A DNA stretch of 32,970 nucleotides from an uncultured Alphaproteobacteria bacterium (GCA_944392205.1 CALXVV010000040.1:1-32970); one strand, 5' to 3'. Counted from the stretch's first letter, positions 10,201 through 18,103 are shown. Notes: generated from the sequence alone by a model not told the origin. Numbers and translations: made by a program.

Positions 10201-10658
10201 CAGCTCATTGTTATATGACAGGTTTCATCTCCCGATAAGGTCTTGTTGTTGCATCCGTTCTCAAATGTAAACCCATCTGCCGGAGGCTCTGCCAAATCAA
10301 CACTTACAATCTGGACGGCTGCCTTACCGTTGGTGCCCAAAGTCAGAACATTCTTAGCTTCCGTACCTAAGACAACTTGCCCCATCGGCACAGGGTCTGG
10401 CGTCGTGGTTAGCGGAATCTCCTCATCTATGGTCGTGAATTCTATATTTTGAGCCAGCGGCGGTGTATTATCAATATTCAACACATCCGCATTGTCCGTA
10501 AACACCGGCTCCTCATACTCACTTTCTCTCTGGTTACTCTTTATCAGCAAGAAGACACCAAAGATGAAGATTAAAAAAGAAGTAATACCAATCGCCAGAA
10601 TTATGCGATTGGTTTTTCTAATGTACTTCTCCGAATGTGTTAAATTTTCCTTTTCCAT
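7242..10658 (-). CDS. Giant inner-membrane-anchored repeat protein, probable VirB10 N-terminal counterpart
   Basis: This protein has 1138 residues. A short charged cytoplasmic tail (1-17) precedes one membrane helix (18-39, RIILAIGITSFLIFIFGVFLLI), the topology of a VirB10 N-terminus. An acidic/Pro-rich linker (45-95) leads to a compact beta-sandwich-like domain (~95-190) with a Cys pair (ENGCNNKTLSGDETCHITMS) that resembles Ig-like ASH/choice-of-anchor modules. A CTIC motif lies at 197-200. From ~221 to ~1128 the protein is a run of 17-residue repeats; the cleanest block, ~221-540, has units such as DKDGNIIGRVLPDGTVV. No VirB10 C-terminal domain is present; that domain is in the next gene, two bases downstream. 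The ATG at 10658 follows virB9 by nine bases with a weak AAGAG site. My inference is that this gene and its neighbour together replace one VirB10 (or DotG-like) protein. The role of the array as a periplasmic rod or partner-binding surface is untested. Confidence 0.75.
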   Translation of the reverse strand: MEKENLTHSEKYIRKTNRIILAIGITSFLIFIFGVFLLIKSNQRESEYEEPVFTDNADVLNIDNTPPLAQNIEFTTIDEEIPLTTTPDPVPMGQVVLGTEAKNVLTLGTNGKAAVQIVSVDLAEPPADGFTFENGCNNKTLSGDETCHITMSWAPVVAGNVQNNFIISWYELNLGQSNVKSAKVPVTGNAITKEDCTICETVPGVTNTEAGQAPAVRNAIGPDGKIIGTVDADGYVRDANGNIIGRVGADGLIMDEDGNVIGVADNRRAVYDEFGNLIGYVNPDGTVVDKDGNIIGRVLPDGTVVDMNGKVIGRAVDTGFVYDKDGNIIGRVLPDGTVVDMNGNVIGRVMPDGSVVDLNGNVIGSVTKPGRVAVDENGNVLGVVMPDGSVVDKDGNTVGRVDENGNVVKSGALGKVGKQVRLAYDKDGNVIGYIDEDGNVRDFNGNIIGKMLEDGTLVDLDGNVIGKAGEVVNLALDENGNVIGYVGADGKVYDKDGNVIGYVDENGNIVDANGNIIGSLVQVNFLPITPQGEILGKVENDGSITNEAGQVIGRALPNGLVRDASGSKVVAKMVRGGFLVGYGCKQLGYLDKDGKVKKNDEDTGLKMSPEGVATDGEGRYVGEIVPQGRVFDNECRYLGRADNTGIVKDDNNRYVGCINPDGSVLNEKGEFVGHVAYQGAAVDYDGNYLGQVNSENIVVNDAKLPVGCVGLYGEVFNSKGVYLGKVMSGYYGFDLNGKYLGNVDKSGRVKIYGQPSATLSPNNLLLDKNRQIIGSAIAQKTSIIDAKSEAIGTVFPDGQVYSNKGISQGKIHNDGTGFYGQEVGTKVPTGEVINTRGELVGVAGYNGQVMNRYGDNIGYVNNKGNYFNQRGEYQGAVVTRGPAIGYDGSYLGYATASGKVIDTEGEVSGTSSHDAKVLSGEGKVIGEVIPENVMVDIWGNYSGFLNALGDVSDLKGKVVTAILPGGSTDGSLSVLRHGAVVDFGGNIIGVVAPDGKVVNADNVAIGKVLSDGNVMSVSGKLIGEVVGGDIVVGNNDKVVGYVNFDGKISTPDGKIIGKILSGGLAIDAQNGILGKIYKIGATVLGNDGSYKGRLAYDGTVIDAGGQTIGQIKSNGSFIDLDKKVAGYVLQEVAKNRRN
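7272..9998 (-). repeat. Coding 51-bp repeat array (about 53 units) in the membrane-anchored protein
   Basis: Successive 17-residue units follow D-x-(N/D)-G-N-(V/I)-I-G-x-(V/M)-x-x-D-G-x-V-(V/Y). The most regular stretch is 9080-9990. The unit DGNIIGRVLPDGTVV occurs at least twice there, with different codons for the same residues. Toward 7272 units diverge, with some insertions and aromatic substitutions. Confidence 0.88.
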
Positions 10659-10667
10659 TTACTCTTA

Positions 10668-12338
10668 TCACTGTGTCCTAACTACGCTGCAGAAAACCCC
10701 GTTGCGCCCTAGAATGCTGCACGTCTTGTCGCCCTCCTCCAACGTTTTTACGGGTCCTATCCGAAGGTGGAAAAGCTCTTTTCCCTGTCCGTCCGCGGGA
10801 GCATCTACAGAGAAAAACGGCTCATAGCGAGATAAATCTGCGGCATATTGAGAAGACAAACGGTCCCATAACTTCTCCAAATTGGAAACATTATCGTCTG
10901 TCCCTAGCTCGATGGATATATTTGAATTATCACCGTCGCTAAATCCGGTACCATAGCCATATTGCTGCGAATAAGGATTGGGTGCCGAGCTTCCGTTGTT
11001 ACTTATTCTTTGCATCTTAGAATAGTCAAAATTATTGGCGGCACCACCTCCGGGCTGGAAACCAACCCCAACGCCATTATTACTGCCCCCTGCGGCATAT
11101 TGCGGAACAATTACCTGACTTTGTCCCACCTGAATATCGTATTGCCCCGGGGCTGCCTGGCCATTTGCCCCCTGCATAGCTCCATTTATAGGAGCTCCTG
11201 CCGCCCCCCCTTGGCGTAGAGCATTTCCGGATGATGACGGCAAATTGCTGCCACCCGGCAACGGCGCAGGAACCTCCCATGAAGGCGGCAAATAATCTGC
11301 CGAATCGATGGCATACTCCAGCCCGCTCTCATCCGAACGACGCAGCTTGATACAAATAATTCTCTTGCCGTTTCTTAGAACCAAGTCACCAACGCCCTCA
11401 ACAATTATCAGTCGGTTGTCGGGACCTTTGGTTCTGAAGCCAACAGGAACCTCAACTCTCTCAACTATCATGCTGACAACCGGACGCTGCATCATATTTA
11501 ATGCTTTTTTGCCTAAGTCTATGTAAGTAAAGATATCATCTCTCCATACTCTTTCCGGCGCGATAACAACGTCGTCTGGATTGGGCACATAAACCTCTAG
11601 GTCAAACCTGAACTTGGATGGGTCCAAAGGAATCGATTTCAACCAATCACTTTTTTGAAAACGCCTGGTATAATTTGCATCTACAGACTTGCCGCCAGAA
11701 ACCGTTCCGCCCGTGTGCGCGCCCAAAACGCCTCCTGAGCCGCCGCCAAAATTAGCAGATCCGCTGCCGCCACTGCCGTCCTCACCGCCAATTACGTCAA
11801 TATCTATGATGGCATTGGTTAGCCTCTCGGTATTTACTGCCTCACTTTTTACGTAGAAAACATATCGGTTGCCTGAACGCCCGAATACGATAACGTTGGT
11901 ATCTACGCCAACGTTTGCTCCCTTACGTGGGTATAGCATCAAAGAATTCGGGCCCGAAATTTGGCCGTCAAATGTTGCGTTATCTCCAATAAAAATGTCT
12001 TCTATCATCTCCCACTCAGGAAAGTTAACCAGCGTTATCATTCCTTCTCTGACACGAATAGGGAGGACCAAATCCGGCGACCAGTAATAGCGTGAATATG
12101 CCGGCTTGCTTTGCCCCTCTCCCAAATTTTGGAGAGGATCAAGCCATGCGGCCTGTGTCATTCCGAGAGAGTTAAATCCGGCGTAACCCAAGTTCATCGG
12201 CTGGTAATTTCCCTGCGCTTGCTCCGCACTGGCATCCATAATCTGCTGGTCTACTTGCGCAGAAGCCACGGAGCACAAACCTCCGAGGCCCAGGGATGAT
12301 ATGATAAAAGTTGATATTTTTGAATATTTAAAAGACAC
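10668..12338 (-). CDS. virB9: VirB9 outer-membrane-complex protein with C-terminal SPOR-like domain
   Basis: This protein has 556 residues, about twice the usual VirB9 length. The GTG start at 12338 is supported by GGAG nine bases upstream and by a signal peptide starting there (1-28, ending SVASAQ). Residues ~85-180 form the VirB9 N-terminal domain (SPDLVLPIRVREGMITLVNF, RYVFYVKS). A Gly-rich linker covers 185-218. Residues ~225-335 are the VirB9 C-terminal domain, which contacts VirB7 and VirB10 in the outer-membrane ring (FTYIDLGKKALNMMQRPVVS, VGDLVLRNGKR). A Gly/Asn/Gln-rich linker (350-470) leads to residues 480-556, whose end (ELFHLRIGPVKTLEEGDKTC, then GVFCSVVRT) matches the SPOR fold that binds denuded peptidoglycan glycan strands. 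The stop of the upstream virB8 lies five bases before the GTG, so the two are probably co-translated. The VirB9 assignment is strong; the SPOR call rests on pattern alone. Confidence 0.9.
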   Translation of the reverse strand: MSFKYSKISTFIISSLGLGGLCSVASAQVDQQIMDASAEQAQGNYQPMNLGYAGFNSLGMTQAAWLDPLQNLGEGQSKPAYSRYYWSPDLVLPIRVREGMITLVNFPEWEMIEDIFIGDNATFDGQISGPNSLMLYPRKGANVGVDTNVIVFGRSGNRYVFYVKSEAVNTERLTNAIIDIDVIGGEDGSGGSGSANFGGGSGGVLGAHTGGTVSGGKSVDANYTRRFQKSDWLKSIPLDPSKFRFDLEVYVPNPDDVVIAPERVWRDDIFTYIDLGKKALNMMQRPVVSMIVERVEVPVGFRTKGPDNRLIIVEGVGDLVLRNGKRIICIKLRRSDESGLEYAIDSADYLPPSWEVPAPLPGGSNLPSSSGNALRQGGAAGAPINGAMQGANGQAAPGQYDIQVGQSQVIVPQYAAGGSNNGVGVGFQPGGGAANNFDYSKMQRISNNGSSAPNPYSQQYGYGTGFSDGDNSNISIELGTDDNVSNLEKLWDRLSSQYAADLSRYEPFFSVDAPADGQGKELFHLRIGPVKTLEEGDKTCSILGRNGVFCSVVRTQ

Positions 12339-12343
12339 TTGTG

Positions 12344-13069
12344 CTACTCCACTTTATTAAAGGTCAACGCATATCTGTCAACCGTAAAACCTATCGGATT
12401 CTTTAACCGATCCCCATACTTAACAGTTTTGGGGCGATAATAAACGTTTAATGAGGCAGTCCAATAATTTACCTCTGGGGCCGTTGATTCCGGGTACATA
12501 TCTCTGGTCTCATACTCAACCTGCCATATACCATTCGTGAGTTCATTTACCGAAAGAATCTTCACATCTCGGCTCAAGCCACGGCTGCGGATGACGCTAA
12601 GCGCTCTTTGCGCCGTATTCTTTAAGAAATCATCATATATCCTTGGCGAAGACATTTCTTTAACCGGGCCGTCCGCTGACCACCGTGCTTCCATTTCTTC
12701 TATATCTCTTGTAAAAGAACTGCGCAACAAAACATATTCTCTCACAAACACCTCGGTAATTGCCTTCTGATTTCTTAATCCCTCTTTGATGGGTTGAATA
12801 TTGTAGACTTGCTCCGATTTGTTTTGAAAAGTAAGCAAAAACGGCTCAACTCGGTACAAAGGCAAAACCTGAAAAATAGCAAGAATAAGGACCACATTAC
12901 AGCAAATACTTAACGCCGTAATGATTGCAAAAGCACGTGCCGTCCACAAATAGCGCTTCTCGCCGACATTGGCGACAAAAACGTCTTCCGACTGCTGACG
13001 GCGTGCCCTTGGAGCATTGCCGCCCAAAAGTTTACGTCCGTCCGGAGATGTCCCTATTCTCTCTGCCAT
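12344..13069 (-). CDS. virB8: VirB8-type inner-membrane T4SS scaffold protein (second copy)
   Basis: This 241-residue protein is bitopic. A cytoplasmic N-terminus (1-40, Arg-rich) precedes one membrane helix at ~43-67. A periplasmic NTF2-like VirB8 domain follows, with the family landmarks LYRVEPFLLTFQ just after the membrane, a W-Q-V-E-Y strand, WTASLNVYYRPK and the ending LKNPIGFTVDRYALTF. VirB8 organises the inner-membrane platform and contacts VirB10 and VirB9. It lies between a small lipoprotein gene and virB9, in conventional vir order. The ATG at 13069 is preceded by a modest GGA ribosome site. It differs clearly in sequence from the other VirB8 at 13378-14136, so this is an old duplication or two distinct subunits. 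Confidence 0.92.
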   Translation of the reverse strand: MAERIGTSPDGRKLLGGNAPRARRQQSEDVFVANVGEKRYLWTARAFAIITALSICCNVVLILAIFQVLPLYRVEPFLLTFQNKSEQVYNIQPIKEGLRNQKAITEVFVREYVLLRSSFTRDIEEMEARWSADGPVKEMSSPRIYDDFLKNTAQRALSVIRSRGLSRDVKILSVNELTNGIWQVEYETRDMYPESTAPEVNYWTASLNVYYRPKTVKYGDRLKNPIGFTVDRYALTFNKVE

Positions 13070-13084
13070 CTATGCTATTCCGTT

Positions 13085-13273
13085 TTAAATCGTTGCAACA
13101 AACCAATCCGGTAAATTTTTCGGCAATTCAATTTCCATACATGCGCAAGGAGATAATTTTAGCTCATCACTACCTTTACCAATACCAACCGGCTCAGGCT
13201 CATAATAAGAGCCAAAACACCCGGAAAGCAAAAATAAAACAAGCACTATCAATAGCTTAGAATATTTACCCAT
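13085..13273 (-). CDS. Small VirB7-like outer-membrane lipoprotein
   Basis: This is a 62-residue protein whose ATG at 13273 is chosen over an upstream TTG because a GAAAGGG ribosome site sits eight bases before it. The N-terminus is a lipoprotein signal with lipobox LLSGC. The mature part is about 43 residues (CFGSYYEPEPVG, SPCACMEIELPKN) with two further cysteines and an ending LPDWF. Size, lipobox and location beside virB8 and virB9 match VirB7, the lipoprotein that stabilises VirB9, sometimes through a disulfide. Sequence similarity to VirB7 cannot be shown at this length, so the role is inferred from position. Confidence 0.7.
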   Translation of the reverse strand: MGKYSKLLIVLVLFLLSGCFGSYYEPEPVGIGKGSDELKLSPCACMEIELPKNLPDWFVATI

Positions 13274-13377
13274 TGTCAAAACCCTTTCTTAGGCTCAATT
13301 TTGTAATCTTCCAGATAGTATGAACTTATACTCTTTTGCTTTAAATGTCTAACAGCTTGAATATACTTATCAACAAA
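13274..13377 (-). other. Spacer between the first virB8 and the lipoprotein gene, open in the virB8 frame
   Basis: This is the longest spacer inside the virB8-virB11 block. After the virB8 TAA the same frame stays open for 33 codons and ends in TGA two bases before the lipoprotein ATG. It reads like a basic/aromatic peptide (SISSYYLEDYKIEPKKGF), but there is no ATG, GTG or TTG start in frame. A weak promoter-like pair TAGACA (13351-13346) and TATAAG (13330-13325) with a short 15-base spacer overlaps it, as does an inverted repeat AGTAT/ATACT. I do not call a gene here. Confidence 0.3.
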
Positions 13378-14136
13378 TTAGAATATTTCTACTTCGGTTT
13401 GAGAGTAGCGGGTAACCGTAAAACCTAGTGGATTTAGTAAACGACGCCCCATAAACATTCTTTCTTTTATGAAATAAGCCGTAACCGAAGCTGTCCAATA
13501 CCTCACGCGCAGCGTTGATTCTTTTTGAGCTTGGCTTTTGCCCTGTTCATCATATAATTCATAAGTCTTGAAATCGACTTTCCAAACCGGGCTTTTTTCG
13601 CCGCCTTGACGGCTGATATCAATGATCTCTACTTCTCTTACCAATGCCCGCTTAAACATTGCCTCCCAGTTGGATGAGGCGCTTTGGTGGAAGGCATAAA
13701 AGACATCTTCTGCCGACAAATAGTTAACCATTCCTCCCGGAAGCCAACGAGAGCGCATCTCTGTCGGGTCATTTATTACCGTGTTGCGCAAAATAACATA
13801 TTGGCCAATAAACATCTTCATTAATTTGTCTTTTGATGACATATCTGTTGTAATTGGCTCTTCTCTCACCATTTCTTCAGATGTGTCTTGATTAATGATT
13901 AAAAACGGCTCAACCGTTACCATAGGAGCTAGACGGAACAACGCTAGCGCAGAGCTCATCAGTAACAACAACGATGCACAGGCTAAAAAGATAAAAAGCC
14001 TAGATAGCCATAAATAGTATGTTAGCTTGGCTCCTTCACTCTCTTTTTCAAGATGATCCAAAAATTCCGGCGTCCGTCTTGCGCCGTCTTCTATGGCTAA
14101 TGTCTGTTTTCCGTTTTCTATTTGATTTGGCGTCAT
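13378..14136 (-). CDS. virB8: VirB8-type inner-membrane T4SS scaffold protein (first copy)
   Basis: This is a 252-residue protein with a cytoplasmic tail (1-40) and one membrane helix (~41-66, rich in Leu/Ala). The periplasmic VirB8 domain contains APMVTVEPFLIINQ, a W-K-V-D-F strand, RVRYWTASVTAYFIKERMF and the end LLNPLGFTVTRYSQ. The domain order and the NP-x-GFTV-x-RY ending are shared with the second VirB8. VirB8 dimers nucleate the inner-membrane complex, so two different copies could form a hetero-oligomer. The ATG at 14136 is 19 nt after the large coiled-coil gene; a purine-rich AAGGA lies 13 bases upstream, rather far for a strong ribosome site. Confidence 0.92.
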   Translation of the reverse strand: MTPNQIENGKQTLAIEDGARRTPEFLDHLEKESEGAKLTYYLWLSRLFIFLACASLLLLMSSALALFRLAPMVTVEPFLIINQDTSEEMVREEPITTDMSSKDKLMKMFIGQYVILRNTVINDPTEMRSRWLPGGMVNYLSAEDVFYAFHQSASSNWEAMFKRALVREVEIIDISRQGGEKSPVWKVDFKTYELYDEQGKSQAQKESTLRVRYWTASVTAYFIKERMFMGRRLLNPLGFTVTRYSQTEVEIF

Positions 14137-14155
14137 CTCTGAAAATTAATCCTTA

Positions 14156-17100
14156 TTAATAGGTAGCACAGTATGGTGCTTCTGGCAAATTAATGCTGGC
14201 TGAAGCCTTGTTTAGGCTATCTATGAACTTGTCTGCAGCTTCTTCGTTTACTTTAGAAGTTTTTATTTCTTCGTCAAGATTATTCTGATCTTCTACCACG
14301 CCGCCGATAAGTGTCATCTCGTCTTTATCTTTTTGCAATGCCGCGATTATATTTTGAAGACTTGCTACTCGTTCGGCAACAACATCGTTTTCTGCAATGT
14401 CAATTTCTTCTATCTTGCTCAAAGCCTCCGTTACTGCCATGTTCTTTATGTTATCTAGCTTGTTTCTAACCAGATTATAGTCACTTTCTTTGGCTAAATC
14501 CAGCTCAGCAGAGGGTTCATAGCCATATTCACGCAAAGTATCATAGAGTTTTTCTAGCATATCTTGATATTGTTTCTCGATATCTTCTAATTGTTCTTTC
14601 GCATTTCGTTCATTCTCTGCATAAACCAAAAATTCTCCGATTTGGTTAAAGGCCAGCGGCGTCCGATCATAAGCGGCCAGCTTTTTCTTTTGCTCGTTGC
14701 TCAACTCATCTTCTGTGTTGTTTAACTCATCTAATAGGGCATAGTAGGCATTGTATGTCGGTTGGCGGAACAATAAATTGCCCTCACCATCTGCTGTGAA
14801 CAATGTTCCTAACTCACTGTAGGTGCAATCTTTCGGGCTTTCATTTTCTCCGCTACCCAGATTGATGTTTACCTCTCTGCGTGTGTGGTATACGCCGCCG
14901 GAACGTGCTTCCAGATATGAGCACTCCGGCAAGTCTCCCGTGGCAGAGGAGCGGATGTAATCTCCATTGCCGTCTATATCCACAACAATTGCCGAATCCT
15001 TTACTTTGCAAGGCATTGCTCCGCCTCTGAAAAATGAAACCTGGGTGCACCCCTCATTGAGGGCCTTTTGCAAATCTATATCTGCCTCAACATATGCATG
15101 TGTTTGCAACATGTGCTGCCAAACAAGCGGGATCTCTCCTCCGACATTCAAGAAATCTGAATTTAGAATTGTTGAGGTTTGGGTATTGCCCTCAACAAAA
15201 GGCTTAACATTTTGGAAATCCGTCTCATCAAAGTGAAATACTTCTCTCAGAGGTGGTAGATTTTCAGCAAAAATCTCTTTGGGAGCTTTAAGGTCCCTTG
15301 CTTTGGCCGGCTGCCCGACAAAATAGTCATCTTCCTCGGCTGATGTATCAGCTGTCAGTAACTTACCATACAATTCTATGCCCTGAATTCGTGATATGCC
15401 AATGGCGCTCACACTTATGGCCATTGCTTTAATATCCTTGATCATGTTTTGATGTATTTGGTCTATTTGCTCATGATAATCGGGATTGTACAAATTATCT
15501 CCCAGAGCGGAAATCTGCTTCCTGGCTTGGTTTATGCGTTCTTCAACCTGTGCATACAGAGTATCCAGAGCTTTGTCGGCAGAATTCTCCAGCCCCTCAT
15601 AAACCGTCTCCGGAGTTACTATTAAGCCAAATTCTTGTTGCAGAGGGTAGTCTTGCAAAATTGCCAACAAATTGCTTTTTACGTCCTTGGCGTAGTCTTG
15701 GTCTGCCATAGCCAATGTCTCGGCAGCTCTTTCCACTAAGGAACTTTTTGCTTTTATTGCTGAGGATTTGAGCCCTAAAACCCCTGATTGTGCTTTCAAT
15801 CGGTAAGCTTTAATTTTATTATCCAGCTCCGTTAGTTGATTGTCTAGCGAGCTAACCACTTGTTTTTGGTTCTCGACCTTCTTTTGCTGTTCTTCTATCC
15901 CTGATGAAGCCTTGTTTTCCGACACCTTGCTGCTAAATGATGCAGAAAGGTCGTCATATTCCTCAACCTCGGCAATTTCCATATTGCCGGAGGCACTTTC
16001 ATTGATATTATCCGGAAAGGCCTCTTGAGCCGTGACTTTTTCTCTCATAGTGGTTCCGGCATCATCTTGCGCTTGGTTCCTCAGATCTGAAAGGGTGTCG
16101 CTCTCGGTCTTTAGTTTCTCGGAAGCACTATCTAACCGGCTAACCAAAGCCTTTCGTTGTTCCTCTAATGCCTTCAGTCCGTTTTGATAATCTGCCTCAT
16201 AGCCTGATAATTCCTGATTCCCTTTGGCATCGGCACTTTGCACTTCTGCAGAAAGTTGATCTGTCAGTACTGTTGCTTCTTTGCGGCGCAGCGTATCATC
16301 TACTGCGGCATCTCCTCCTTTGAGACGTTCGGCGACAACGGCTAAAACGTCATTTTTGGTAAATGATGTCAGATAGCTTTTTATATTGGCATATTTGAGA
16401 TCCAAATATTGATTGTAGAAGCTTTTTACATCTTGCCAAACTGGAAATGCCGGTTCCTTTAGAGGCTTGCCCCATTTTGCAGAATCGGAGGCCAACATCT
16501 TAGAAGCTTCAGAACCTATTTGCCAGGAGAGCATTCGACTGGCTCTGGCCTCGGCGGAGGCCTTTTCCTCCTTGCTTTTGCCGGGACTTAAGCTCCCCTG
16601 GGCTTCAATCACGGCTCTGTTCTTCTCGATGTCGGTTGGATCTGATAAATCAACACTTTCATAGTCAATATCCATTGCGACAACGTCGCCGCTGCTTGTT
16701 TCTGTGGTTTCCGCTGCTTTTGCCGCTTCATAGGCTTTATATGCCCAGCCGGAAATCCCGCTGCGAGAATCATAATCTGTGACATTGGCTGTGCTACCCC
16801 AAACGCTTGATGCATTGCTAAAATGGCGTCCGATATAACTCTTGGCGCAACTGTCTGCCTTTTTCAAAGAAGTCAACGCTTTTTCGTATTTCTCGCGCAT
16901 TTCTTGCATGCTTTCCGCTGCATTTTTGTAGTCACTTAACCTACGAATCAGATTATGAACATCCCTAGCCTTATTAACATCTTCATCTACAGGCTCAATC
17001 TTGTCTAATTCTGCCATCTTGTCTTCTTCATAAACATAAGCGTGTTTCTCTGGAGACACATCAGGCACCACAAAGGTGAGAGCACCATCAACATATTGTT

Positions 17101-18103
17101 GTGATTTATCATTGGATAGCGTAACCGCGCTCTCGACCTGTGCCAAAGATGAAATTGAACTTTTTTCAGACTGTGTCATCCCAATTTGGGCAAAGGCCAA
17201 GACCTCTGAGTTGTGCGTGGAAACCTCCGCATAAACTTTGCTTAACGGCGCAACCAGCGCTTGCGTTTCCGGGCTTGGAGCTGTCGTGGCATTTGTGGTG
17301 GCGGCTTCTGCATCTTCTGCCGCCGCTTTGGCCGCAGCTTCTTCCGCTGCGGCAGAAGTATCGGCTGTTTGATCTTTTACCCCCTCTACGTAAGCTAAGG
17401 GCTCAGTTTGATAAATTACTTTTGCGGCAATGAATTGAGCTTTTAGAGCCGTTATTTTCAAAAGAGTCTGATATAAATTATCGACGGCTTCAAAAGCCTT
17501 ACCTTCTACAAAAATAGCATCATTGTTGCCGCCGGGAGGTGGAGTGCCGCAACTTTGACTGTCTCCCTGTATACATTTGATACTTTCATCGATGGAAGGT
17601 TGAATTCGGTTATCCAGATCCTCTTGTATTTCTCCAGCTGCCGTAACTATCTCAATAACCGTATCTTTATAAAACTTTTCTTTGTAGTTTTTATACTCTT
17701 GCTGTTCCAGCGTATCATTACTCGGATATTGTTGAAATAATATTTTTACCAAGTCATATGCATTATCTGCTGAATCATTTTTATATTGTTTTCCCAAATA
17801 GACACAGGTTTCCATTGGCTTTTGGCCTGGATTTATTGAATTGTTATCAACCAACGTACTCAATTCACCACTATAAACAGCCATAACTGCTGTACGGATA
17901 TTGTTGACATTATCTTGAGTTGTCTTGATTGTTTTTTGGACGTTGTTGGCCAAATCTGCTGAGCTCTGAATATATGAGGCTGCCTGGTCAACAAAGTCCG
18001 CCATTGGGTACGTATCTATGGCCAGCCCCCAGAAGGCTTGCGCGCCCCTGCTTGCCAATAGAAGTGCCCCGCTCAAAAATATGTATAAATATTTTCTCAT
18101 CAT
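14156..18103 (-). CDS. Secreted 1315-residue coiled-coil protein in the virB6 position (function unknown)
   Basis: Signal peptide 1-23 (ending SRGAQA) begins at ATG 18103 behind AGGAG; a second ATG follows immediately. The ATG overlaps the previous stop (ATGA). The N-terminal ~250 residues are helical with scattered cysteines (METCVYLGKQY, IKCIQGDSQSC) and a helix LLKITALKAQFIAAKVIY. I consider this region VirB5-like only by character and position. An Ala/Glu-rich region and long coiled coils follow up to about residue 900. Residues ~1020-1095 form a non-coiled, probably beta-rich insert with four cysteines (GCTQVSFFRGGAMPC, AIVVDIDGNGDY, ECSYLEARSGGVYHTRREVN). Helical segments then continue to the C-terminal CATY. 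There is no multi-helix membrane domain, so this is not a VirB6 although it lies in the virB6 position. I recognise no family. Confidence 0.85.
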   Translation of the reverse strand: MMRKYLYIFLSGALLLASRGAQAFWGLAIDTYPMADFVDQAASYIQSSADLANNVQKTIKTTQDNVNNIRTAVMAVYSGELSTLVDNNSINPGQKPMETCVYLGKQYKNDSADNAYDLVKILFQQYPSNDTLEQQEYKNYKEKFYKDTVIEIVTAAGEIQEDLDNRIQPSIDESIKCIQGDSQSCGTPPPGGNNDAIFVEGKAFEAVDNLYQTLLKITALKAQFIAAKVIYQTEPLAYVEGVKDQTADTSAAAEEAAAKAAAEDAEAATTNATTAPSPETQALVAPLSKVYAEVSTHNSEVLAFAQIGMTQSEKSSISSLAQVESAVTLSNDKSQQYVDGALTFVVPDVSPEKHAYVYEEDKMAELDKIEPVDEDVNKARDVHNLIRRLSDYKNAAESMQEMREKYEKALTSLKKADSCAKSYIGRHFSNASSVWGSTANVTDYDSRSGISGWAYKAYEAAKAAETTETSSGDVVAMDIDYESVDLSDPTDIEKNRAVIEAQGSLSPGKSKEEKASAEARASRMLSWQIGSEASKMLASDSAKWGKPLKEPAFPVWQDVKSFYNQYLDLKYANIKSYLTSFTKNDVLAVVAERLKGGDAAVDDTLRRKEATVLTDQLSAEVQSADAKGNQELSGYEADYQNGLKALEEQRKALVSRLDSASEKLKTESDTLSDLRNQAQDDAGTTMREKVTAQEAFPDNINESASGNMEIAEVEEYDDLSASFSSKVSENKASSGIEEQQKKVENQKQVVSSLDNQLTELDNKIKAYRLKAQSGVLGLKSSAIKAKSSLVERAAETLAMADQDYAKDVKSNLLAILQDYPLQQEFGLIVTPETVYEGLENSADKALDTLYAQVEERINQARKQISALGDNLYNPDYHEQIDQIHQNMIKDIKAMAISVSAIGISRIQGIELYGKLLTADTSAEEDDYFVGQPAKARDLKAPKEIFAENLPPLREVFHFDETDFQNVKPFVEGNTQTSTILNSDFLNVGGEIPLVWQHMLQTHAYVEADIDLQKALNEGCTQVSFFRGGAMPCKVKDSAIVVDIDGNGDYIRSSATGDLPECSYLEARSGGVYHTRREVNINLGSGENESPKDCTYSELGTLFTADGEGNLLFRQPTYNAYYALLDELNNTEDELSNEQKKKLAAYDRTPLAFNQIGEFLVYAENERNAKEQLEDIEKQYQDMLEKLYDTLREYGYEPSAELDLAKESDYNLVRNKLDNIKNMAVTEALSKIEEIDIAENDVVAERVASLQNIIAALQKDKDEMTLIGGVVEDQNNLDEEIKTSKVNEEAADKFIDSLNKASASINLPEAPYCATY

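Noticed and set aside
13274..13279. TTG start adding two residues to the lipoprotein
   Set aside because: The ATG at 13273 has better ribosome-site spacing and a normal lipoprotein signal.
14156..18103. Assignment of the 1315-residue protein as VirB6
   Set aside because: It lies in the virB6 position, but there is no run of membrane helices, only a signal peptide and coiled coils.
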